From positions 5,084,001-5,148,000 of the forward strand of contig CAUWAG010000018.1 of assembly GCA_963556695.1 (NCBI GenBank): a DNA stretch of 64,000 nucleotides, in the 5' to 3' direction. Positions 9,786 to 19,081 of the stretch are shown in pieces. Below the pieces are notes generated by a model, which worked only from the letters and a program-made list of their open reading frames with translations, was not told the DNA's origin and did no database searches. A program made the translations under genes and the position numbers. How positions within the stretch are numbered: position 1 is the stretch's first letter; each line of letters begins with the position of its first letter. This DNA comes from Anthostomella pinea (Eukaryota > Ascomycota > Sordariomycetes > Xylariales > Xylariaceae).

Positions 9786-11430
9786 ATGTCCAGCAAACGG
9801 AAGGGCGAGCGATCCATTTCGCCTCCGCCAAGTAAGCGCAAGGCGCAAAGCAGCATATCAAGTGTGGCTAACTACCCAAACGCCCTTCGACTTGGTCACT
9901 GACTGTTCTATGCAGAAGGAGCTGTCGCCAGCTTTTTCACGCCGACGTCTCAGAAGCCCAAAGACCGAACCGCCTGGAGCGAACGAGCCCCCGAGGATGA
10001 TACCCCTGCCACGCTCCTGGTCGGCCGCTACGAGCCAGAGAATATGGACGCATCAGATCGGAGGAAGAGGAGGAAGATAGCTGCGTTTGATCTCGTATGC
10101 GTACGCCATCTTCCTGCATCGACGTGAAGGTTAATGGCTGCTCAGGATTCGACCTTGATCGTACCGGCATCAGGCAAGAAATTCGGCAACGACCCTGGCG
10201 ATTGGAAATGGTGGGACTCTTCCGTCCCATCCCATTTGAAGGAGCTGTACAAGCAGAAAGAGTAAGAACTAGTAAATGACACTGCTCTGAAGATGGAGGT
10301 GACAGCTAACATGGTGCACAGCTACCGCGTCGTGATCCTAAGCAACCAAGCCGGCCTGACCCTCCACCCACACCCGAACTCGAAAGCCCCGAAGAACGCA
10401 GGCAAAGCGAAGGTCTCGAACTTCAAGCAGAAGTGCTCCGCCGTACTCGCACAACTCGACCTACCTACCACCGTCTACGCCGCGACAGCACGAGATAACT
10501 ACCGCAAGCCACGGACGGGCATGTGGAAGGAGGTGTGCGAGGACTACGACATACCCGAGCACGAAGTCGACCTCGAGAACAGCGTATTCGTGGGCGACGC
10601 AGGTGGTCGGACAGCGCAACTGAGGGATGCTGCGTCGGGTGCAGCGGCCACCGGCAAGGACTTCAGCTGTTCCGACCGGAATCTGGCGCATAACATAGGC
10701 ATCCCGTATAAGACGCCAGAGGAGTTCTTCCTAGGAGAACCGCCCCGGGAGTTCACGAGAGACTTTGACCTAGCCACGTACCCGTACCCGGAACAGGATG
10801 ACAAGGTATTGTTCGAGCGAACCAACAAGCAGGACATCGTGCTGTTCTGCGGCCCACCAGGAGCCGGTAAAAGCACCTTCTACTGGAAGCATCTGAAGCC
10901 ATTGGGTTATGAGCGGGTGAACCAGGATATCCTGAAGTCGAGGACCAAGTGCTTCAAGACCGCGGCGGAGCTTCTTGGCGAAGGGAACTCGGTTGCGATA
11001 GGTATGTATTGACTCTGATTCTATTTCTAAGGAGTCACGCCCTTACAGTTGACGTAGACAACACGAACCCCGATGCCGACGGAAGAAAGGAGTGGATCGA
11101 GTTTGCGCAGAAGCACGACGGAGTGCCCATTCGGTGCGTGTGGTTCAAGATACCAAAGGCGCTCTGCGAACACAACGACGTTGTGCGAGCGCTCAACAAA
11201 ACGGTGAGACATCGTCGCGAATACCCTGCTCCGCGTCTATCCAAGCCAGCTGACCAGTACAGTTGAACCCGGAAGCCCGAGCAGGTTTGCCTGGCATCGC
11301 CTTCAACGGGTACTTTTCTCGATTTAGAGAGCCCAAGGTCAAGGAGGGTTTCCAGGACGTGGTTGAAATCGAGTTTAGCTTCCGCGGGACCAAGGAAGAT
11401 TATGCTCTCTGGGCTCGATATTGGAATTGA
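9786..11430 (+). CDS. pnk1: bifunctional polynucleotide kinase 3'-phosphatase (PNKP)
   Basis: Six exons: 9786-9861, 9916-10094, 10146-10261, 10322-11001, 11049-11203, 11263-11430. The introns are 47-60 bp; all junctions keep frame and give 457 residues. The N-terminus is basic and nuclear-signal-like (KRKGERS, PPPSKRK). The HAD-type 3'-phosphatase domain has the DxDxT motif (DLDST, residues 84-88, formed across an exon junction), the ILSNQAG motif near 128 and VGDAGGR near 214. The C-terminal P-loop kinase has Walker A GPPGAGKST at 301-309 and a following DNTNPD motif. Known role of the family: restoring 5'-phosphate and 3'-hydroxyl ends at DNA breaks in the nucleus during single- and double-strand break repair. 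Length matches fungal homologues lacking an FHA domain. Confidence 0.92.
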
Positions 11431-12165
11431 ACCCAGGTGAGCCCAGGTGAGGCTTGGTATACCGAACGACTACGAAACATGGGAGTTCTTGCAACGTAGA
11501 AACTGAGACAACCTACATGCGCTGAACGGCCGGGGGCGCTGATCTACTGCTTTGCTTTACGTAGGTTCTGTAGGATACCAAACTCATTCAGGATTGTTCT
11601 TGGTGGTAGGCACCCGTGCCATAGTCGATTTCCGCGGATTCACGCTCCACCACTAAGAACTCGATCATAGGCGATAGAGCTTGGGCGAGATGCCCACTAA
11701 CATTTAATCCCAGTTGGTGACACACCATTCTCGCTTTCGAGACTATTTACACTTCCTCAACGCTACGGCAGATACTACCCCGAGGCAGGATTGGCATCGA
11801 ATCAGGAGATCACGAGATTTCGGCAGGCAGTCCCCGAGCCATGGAGCTTCCCCAGGTCATCTGCGCAAAGCTACTCCACAACCCCCGCACGTTGCATCTA
11901 CCGTTTCCCATCTTCCCCACGTTCTAGTATAGATAGTCTGCGGAGAAGCCCCTATCGTGGCTTGGCCTATGGTAACGTGCAGTGTCGACTCGGTATGCCC
12001 CGGAAGACCACCGACACCGAAAGGATAAAAGGATGGAACTCATAGGATGTCGATCCTGAACTCAAAAGCGATCTTCGTCATTACATAAGTGACAGCGCCT
12101 ACTCGACAGACCGTTGGCGAAAGTTTCATCTTACGGTCTTACGGATTTTGTTTGGGGGAATAGTC
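11431..12165. other. intergenic, transporter promoter region
   Basis: No gene recognised. It separates the repair gene from the co-oriented transporter and should contain the transporter promoter; no operator-like motif stands out. Confidence 0.5.
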
Positions 12166-13802
12166 ATGGCCGATTTACGGGTCGACGAGCCTCCAGAGGT
12201 CATGAAGGTTGACAAAGAAGAGGTCGAGCACAGGAAGGAGGCTGTTGAAGCAGCCGCCAAGAAACGCGGCATCGACGACGAACAAATCGCTCTATTCCTG
12301 CAGTTCACAGGTGCAGACGCAGACTGGCATCATGGCATGACGAAAAAGCTCATGCGAAAGGTCGACGTCCACCTTCTTCCGCTCCTGATCCTGATGTACC
12401 TCCTTAACTTCCTCGATCGAAAGTAAGGAACCACCTCTTCCCTCTTGCCTGCTGCTGTTGGATGCTGATTGGTAGTGAAGCAACCTGTCGCAAGCTCGGC
12501 TGGGGACTCTGGAACAGGACCTGGGGATGACTGGGACCGACTACAACCTAGCAACCAGCATCCTATTCGTTGGCTATCTTCTGATGCAGCTGCCGTCGAA
12601 TCTACTTCTCACCCGCCTGCCGCCCTCGATCTATCTCGGGGTGGCCATGACGATATGGGGCGCCATCTCCGCAGCCCAAGCAGCAACGCACTCGTTCGGG
12701 GGTCTCGTCGCCTGTCGGTTCTTCCTGGGTTTCGCAGAGGCGCCCTTCTTCCCGGGTGCGATTTTCTTGATGTCGAGTTGGTACACGAGATCCGAGCTGG
12801 CGGTTAGGATCGCCTGGTTCTACTCTGGGAGCTCGTTGGCAAACGCCTTTGGTGGTCTGCTAGGGGCTGGAGTTCTAGGTAATCTGGATGGTGCTCATGG
12901 GATTTCTGGGTGGTAAGCATACCTACCATGGCAGCAATAGTCTGGCTCCATGATCAAATACTGACAGTAACAGGCGATGGCTCTTCATCATCGAAGGCAC
13001 CATCACCATCGGCGCCGCCATCACCGCCGCGTTCATCCTGCCGAACTATCCCGCTACGACGAAGTGGCTGACTCCCGAAGAGCGCGCCTACGCCCAGTGG
13101 CGCCTCATCGAGGACACGGGCGAGGCCGACCTCGCGGATGCCATATCCATCAAAGAGGGCGTCATGATGGCGCTACGCGACCCGCGCCTGTACCTCTTCA
13201 CACTCTTCCAGCACCTGTCGCTGCTCTCGCAGACCTTCCAGTACTTCTTCCCGACCATCGTCAAGACGCTCGGCTTCAGCACCATCGAGACGCTCCTGAT
13301 CACGGCGCCCGTCTGGATCGGCACTTTTTTCGTTTCCCTCGCCGTGACCTACACGTCGGGCCGGACGGGCGACCGCTGTATTCACATCGTGTGCCTGATG
13401 CTCGTCTCCGTCGCGGGCAACGTCATCGTCGTCTCCACGCTCGACACGGGCGCGCGCTTCTTCGCCATGTTCCTCATGCCGATGGGTGCAGTGTCCGCCT
13501 ACCAGATCGTCATCACCTGGCTCGCCAACAGCTTCCCGCGGCCGCTCGTCAAGCGCAGCGCCTGCATCTCCGTCGCGAACATGATCGGGAACTGCGCGAA
13601 TATCTACGGGAGCTACATGTATCCGGCGACCGATGGGCCGGGCTATGTTGCCGGTGGGAGCGCTACGGCTGTGGTGGCGTCCTTGGTCGCGGTGCTGGCG
13701 CTGGTCATTCGGTTCGTGTTGCAGAGGGAGAATAGGAAGATGGCGGAGCGCGAAGCCTTCGAGGCGGATGGGAGAGGGGTGGGCTTTAGATATATCCTGT
13801 GA
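12166..13802 (+). CDS. MFS transporter, DAL5-type anion:cation symporter family
   Basis: Three exons: 12166-12422, 12481-12912 and 12974-13802, separated by introns of 58 and 61 bp. The product has 505 residues. The first acceptor is set at ...GTGAAG|CAACC because it recreates the family motif LDRNNLSQARL without a stop. The N-terminal tail is charged and cytosolic, TM1 is LLPLLILMYLLNFLDR, and about twelve hydrophobic segments follow. VACRFFLGFAEAPFFPGAIFLMSSWYTRSE is the typical TM4-TM5 region. The second junction restores SGWRWLFIIEG. The family (allantoate, nicotinate, pantothenate, biotin-precursor and related carboxylate permeases) acts at the plasma membrane by proton symport; the substrate cannot be read from sequence. 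The ATG at 12166 is preferred because no earlier in-frame ATG is present. Confidence 0.88.
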
Positions 13803-15227
13803 GAGGCGCTCACGATGGAAGAATCTTCAATGCTGAGAAATACTCATCGCGTGGCTCGACTTGACTGCGGTGACCTAGATAGAGAGACGGGGACCTGCAT
13901 CATGCCGACTCTTACCTCAGTGCTGGTTCATCTATCGGTTCCCTTGGCTCCGTATCTCCACAGTCCAAACCACGCCTCATCGTCTCAGTACTACAGAAGG
14001 AATCAGCGCACAAGCAATAGGGATAGCTTCACGTGTTACTAGCTTGCTTCGTGCGTGTACGGAGTCCTTGTCGTACTTGTGTGGTGGTACCGTACATATG
14101 ATTGCGACATGGGTGCATACTGTATTTGAAATCCTGGACCTTTACATCGTATGAGCCCATATCGCAAGAGGTAAACATGACAATAGCAGTATATCTGTAG
14201 ACACAGAACATCACGTAGGTCTTCATGATAAAGGAGCATACGGGATGTCGCGCTCGCCTCCCCTCCCCTCGCCAATCGTCGGGGTTCGCGAGGGAGTCGC
14301 TTGAAGCCCCACAGCGCGTGGGAGTCAAGCTAAAATTGTCATGATTCCCGAATCCAAAGGATCCAAGGCAGGCTTGGTGATTGAGTACGAGGGTTGAGTG
14401 ACCTTGCACCTTCAAGCTTGGGTTGAAAATTGAGAGTTGTATTCCCAAGAGTCGCGCCGCACGCGTGTCTCGAGAGCGGGGAGGCAGGTAGAATGTCGCG
14501 CGTACCATCCATGGATCCTTAGGTACTACTACCCAGAATCAGGCATGGTATCCCATCCTTCCAATGCCGACACTGCGTCACTCTGCGGCACAGACAAATA
14601 GGCAGCATTGTGTGTGAGACGCTAGATGTGAGCCTGTAAGGCTGAAAGCCTGCTGCCTACCGCGGCTTCCTACGACACCCCCAACGATGACCTCAGCTGA
14701 CAAGGTAGTCGCTGAACATCATCACCATCATGGTCATGATTAAGGCGGGCAGAGCAAGACTCTCATCCAGCACAAGTACCTGAAGTGAATCGCTCGAGTT
14801 TATCCGGGTTTAATATTTGCTGTGCTCGCTGGGGTTGAGAGGTGATCTCTACTCTTCGGCGACGAAACCATTCCTTCGAGACAGGCATAACATTCCATGT
14901 GGGATTCTCTAGTCTACTAGGTAGATGTTATTAGACCGACGAGAGCGGTTGGTTGGTTGGTTCACGCCGCGGCTGACTTCTTTGATACGATACGTTATAA
15001 TAAATAATCCCAAGCCCATGGGTGCCACGATGGCTATCGCTTCGTTCCCGCGTGTAACCAGCAACACTCTCTTCATACCCCTTTGTGCAGCGCGATCGAG
15101 AGACCCCTTGTGCAGCGGGAGATCATCATCTGAGTGGGAAGACTTCATTCGTACATAGCTAGGGAGGTGACCAAATCGTCAAACGGGTGAAGAAGCATCA
15201 GTCACAGCAGGGCACTTTCCCATCTCC
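13803..15227. other. intergenic, no gene recognised
   Basis: About 1.4 kb with only low-quality frames. It includes the 3' flank of the transporter and the promoter of the glycosyltransferase. Confidence 0.5.
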
Positions 15228-16274
15228 ATGGCCGTCATAACATCGGCGTTCCTATCAAAGGGACCACTGTTCATCTTCTGCGTCGTTGGAACCATATACA
15301 CGCTATACGTCCTGCCCGGAAGCAACCTTGGGACCCAAACACAAACACCGTCCAGTCTCGCCCCGACGACGACGACCTCGGAGCCCAGCGATGAAACCAC
15401 CACACTGCCGCCCATATCAAGGAAGATATGGCAGGCCTACCTAAGCAACACGGTCGACGAAGGCGCCATGAATAGTATCCACCACTGGCCCGCAAGTAAG
15501 AAGACCACCCACCCACCCAACCCAGTACCATCTCCCAAGTCCCCTCACTTACAAGACAAACCAACCGCAGTGGCGCCCAACTGGACCTACACCCTCCTAG
15601 GCGACGCCGGCGCCAACGCCTTCGTGGACACGACATTCCACGACCGCGCCGATATCAGATCAACATACCACGCACTCAGCCACTGGGTGTTGAAATCAGA
15701 CTTCCTGCGGTACATGCTGCTCTGGGGCGAAGGCGGCATCTACAGCGACCTGGACACGAAACCACAGGTCGCCCCCTCGGAGTGGGTGCCCGCAGGCGCG
15801 CACCGCGACCGCGTGCGCCTGATCGTCGCAATCGAGTACGACAGCGCGGTGCTGGGCCCGACCGAGATGTACCCGATCCAGTTCAGCCAGTGGACCATCG
15901 GCGCGGCGGCGCGCCACCCCGTCATGGGCTGCATGCTCGAGAGGGCGCTGACGGGGATCCGCGACATGGCGGCCGCGAAGGGGATCACGGTCGGCGAGAT
16001 CGACCCGGGCGAGAACGCCGTGTACAACGCCACGGGCCCCATCGCCTGGACCGAGTGCGTGATGGACGGGATAGGGGCGGCCCTGGGGCCGGACGTGCCG
16101 TTCGCGCACTCCAACCTGTCCGAGATCGCGGAGCCGAGATATTACGGCGATATCACGATCCTGCCTGACGGCTACTTCGCGGCCGCTTTGCCGGTGGGCT
16201 CGCCGAAACCGAACAACGGGGACAGGGTCGGCTTGGTGTCGCATGATTTTCGGGGAGCGTGGAAGCATTCGTGA
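15228..16274 (+). CDS. type II membrane glycosyltransferase with DXD motif (GT32 / Och1-like)
   Basis: Exons 15228-15495 and 15571-16274 give 323 residues. A single N-terminal membrane segment (about residues 9-28, LFIFCVVGTIYTLYVL) is followed by a Thr/Ser-rich stem. The catalytic part starts with ISRKIWQ, the usual opening of DXD sugar transferases. KSDFLRYMLLWGEGGIYSDLDTKP follows, where Asp-Leu-Asp is the metal/nucleotide-sugar site. It probably acts in the Golgi on glycoproteins or glycolipids; GT32 members include Och1 and inositol-phosphoceramide mannosyltransferases, and the donor is not readable here. The 75-bp intron has no stop and is a multiple of three, so a retained-intron form of 348 residues is possible. 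Confidence 0.82.
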   Translation: MAVITSAFLSKGPLFIFCVVGTIYTLYVLPGSNLGTQTQTPSSLAPTTTTSEPSDETTTLPPISRKIWQAYLSNTVDEGAMNSIHHWPASKKTTHPPNPVPSPKSPHLQDKPTAVAPNWTYTLLGDAGANAFVDTTFHDRADIRSTYHALSHWVLKSDFLRYMLLWGEGGIYSDLDTKPQVAPSEWVPAGAHRDRVRLIVAIEYDSAVLGPTEMYPIQFSQWTIGAAARHPVMGCMLERALTGIRDMAAAKGITVGEIDPGENAVYNATGPIAWTECVMDGIGAALGPDVPFAHSNLSEIAEPRYYGDITILPDGYFAAALPVGSPKPNNGDRVGLVSHDFRGAWKHS

Positions 16275-16595
16275 GGCGATTGATATCCATGAGACCTGTA
16301 CTTGATGTAGTGTTTGATCAGAATTTGAAGATGCCATCGCCTCTATTGAGATATGTACAACCCGAGTAGGATAGACTGGTCAGTCCCAGACGAAGGTGGT
16401 GTAAAACAGCGCCGCAGAAAAACCGCATATTGCATCCCTTTCGCTCCCTACCTATGGTGCAGGAGCCCGATGCATTGAAACCTGGACCATTAACCGCAAG
16501 ACACAACGCCAGGAACTGGAAGAAACTTTTCCCTCCGAGGTATACAACTTCATCTTCTCAACGCCGCAGGTTGCTTCTATCCTCTACTATGCCCA
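16275..16595. other. convergent 3' intergenic
   Basis: About 320 bp between the ends of the glycosyltransferase and ATG27. Nothing further recognised. Confidence 0.5.
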
Positions 16596-17830
16596 TCAGA
16601 CGGCACTATAGCCTCCACGGCTTCCACTCCCTTGCACTGTGTTTAGCACACGCCTTGTCCAATCTTTCATCAAGTAAGGAATGTCACGAATGGTGTCGCC
16701 GTGGGGTAGGAGGTCCCAGCCTCTAGCTCCGTAACGGTTGTAGTTGAGCCAGGATCCAAAGATAAGGTAGGTGGCAGTGCCCAGGAAAACACTGTACAGA
16801 CTGGTTAGCTTATAAGACACAAGAACCTGAAGAATGACCACTCACAGAATGACTATCCAGGTAAAGAATCCCCAGTGTGCGCTGCCCCGCTTGTCCTCGC
16901 CGTCGCCGCCGTCCGACCCATCACCCGGCTTACTGTCGCATACATACTTGGAAGACCAAGTCAAATGTAGTACGTCCGTGTTGAGGTCGCCATCCATAGG
17001 TCCGTAGCTGCCGAACACGAGACTGGGGTCTTTCTCGACTCCTAGCTGAATCTCCTTGGATGGCGTGTCGTCGTCGTCGTCGTTATCTCCATCACCTTCG
17101 CCTTCACCATCGCCTTCGCCTTCGCCTTCGTCCGCAGCCCGGAAAGATAAAGGACTGTTGCGCGCCATCAGGGGATCGTCGCTGCGCTCATACTTGTCGT
17201 CCGCCGGATCGTACTCGCCCTCGGTGCCGTTTCGGGATTCATCGCAAAGGAACTTAATAATGGCCTGCTGTTTCCGCTTTCCGCCGCCCTCGAGCTCGTG
17301 GAAACCGCCCTTCATGACGACACGCAGCCCTTGCTCTTCGGACTCTGGGTTGATTTCACTGAGTAGCGCTACCTCGGAGTCCAGCGCGCCTCCACCATGG
17401 TTCTGGAGTTCGCCTGCGACCGGGATGGCCTCGGAAAACGTGTCGGTCGGCTTGTCGCCCAGCCCAATCAGGCGTTTTATAGCGCAGACTAAAGGGTTGG
17501 CCTTGTCAGTATGTGCTTGGTCCGTGTTCTCGGGTGACTGGGGGAAAGCGTACTTCGAGAACCATTCTTGCATTGTTCCCCCTTGTGTACATCGCCTTTC
17601 TTCTTCAGTGGCCGACAAATGTCGACAGTGTAGGTTGTGTTGTGGGCGACATCGCCTATGATACGGGTGGTGACGACGGAGTGAGGTCCTCCCAGGTTCT
17701 CTAGGTTGAACTGTTGCCCTTTGGACACGACGATCTGGTCGCATCTAAACATGGCGGCGGCAGGCAGGGGTGCCAGTAGTATAGAGAGCAGCAGGGCGGC
17801 GTCCGCCGTCCGTACCGTCGAGAATCTCAT
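16596..17830 (-). CDS. ATG27: autophagy-related membrane protein Atg27
   Basis: Three exons on the minus strand, 17830-17554, 17488-16846 and 16800-16596, with introns of 65 and 45 bp. The product has 374 residues. A signal peptide (LLLSILLAPLPAAA) is followed by the mannose-6-phosphate-receptor-like lumenal domain: FRCDQIVV, LGGPHSVVT, NTTYTVDICRPLKKKG. NGSRICAIKRLIG is formed across the first splice. A long acidic Glu/Gly/Asp insertion precedes a conserved WSSKYVC segment. A C-terminal membrane span follows (FFTWIVILLYSVFLGTATYLIFG), then a cytosolic tail with YNRYGARGWDLLPHGD ending in GSRGGYSAV, a YSxV-like sorting signal. Atg27 is a type I membrane protein that helps move Atg9 between Golgi, vacuole and the autophagosome assembly site. 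The acidic tract is longer than in yeast. Confidence 0.9.
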
Positions 17831-19081
17831 GGCTAAGTAAATGTAATGTATGCGACCGGGAGGGGGGAAACGTCGAGGTACTGTAAAGATAGGTCTTCGG
17901 AATTGGTGGTTTAAGAGGCGTAGGACGAAGACGACGAACGGATGGTCGGAGGGAAGGAGAAGTAGTCCGGAGTGACTGGAAACGAGGACAGCAAATGTAA
18001 CAGCACAGTTACGAAGAAGCGAGTTGAAGGATAATCAAGAAGGGGTCAGTCGTCTACAGCATTGACGAGACAAGGCGTAGGTAGGTTGATAAGCTGAGGC
18101 AAGGCTCACGCGACTACTGTAGTAGCAGCTACATATGATGGAGGTACACCTGGCTAGAATTGATCACGCCCGGGCATCGTCATAACCAGTGCTGTTAGGT
18201 AACGTGCAAGGGAGTGCTCACACCCGCGATTATGTAATCAAGACCAATGGCATCGTCTTGCGCACATGACAGCCATCATCAAAGCCCCTAACCTACCCCC
18301 TCCTTCAGCAAGCAAGAAGTGTACGTTTTATGAATGGAATAAGGACTATGGAAAAACCATTCTCAATGGCTTGCCTGGTTAAAGATGCTTATTCCATGAT
18401 GATTATCTGCTTAAAATGAATATAGCATTGATACCTTGGAATGGATAGAGACGTGCTGGACGAGACTTGGGGAGGGTCATTGTACATAGGCCAGGACCTA
18501 TCAACTGCCTCACCGTAGGACATCTAAAGCTACCTTAAAGAGAGGGCTCGAAGACGAGTATTGCATACCCTTTATGAGTAGGGTGTCTCCGGTGCGCATT
18601 ATCTACCATGAAGGGATGGGTGCTGTAGCTTCATGTGATAGGACACAGTATTGCGACAGCCGTGATGCTGATTCACATCACAGTGTTGGACTTGGGGTTT
18701 GAACCATCAATTATGTCTTTGCTACGGATACTAAGACGAGTCTTCTTGTTTGGTACAACATGCCTAGGCGCCTGGCCAATTACCTCGGGAACATTACTAC
18801 ACAACGAGGTTGCCGTAGTCTGTCACCAAGCTAGCTGGTTCCAACAAGGCAGACTATACCAAAGAACATGCCCACCTCCCCCAATGCAATGTTGGATGAT
18901 AATGCCTTGTGCTTAGTGACAAATGGGTATATGGATAGCGCCCCGAACCGTCAAACCACATGCACCAATAGCAATCATGCATCCCTTGCGCCCTGTATTT
19001 CCCAAAACGCCTGTGACGGTAGCCGAATCCCATGCACCAGCATCGTTTCAAATCGACACCTTGTCATAACTCCTACTTGTC
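17831..19081. other. intergenic, no gene recognised
   Basis: Promoter side of ATG27 and 3' side of SPT20, both on the minus strand. No convincing gene or RNA seen. Confidence 0.5.
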
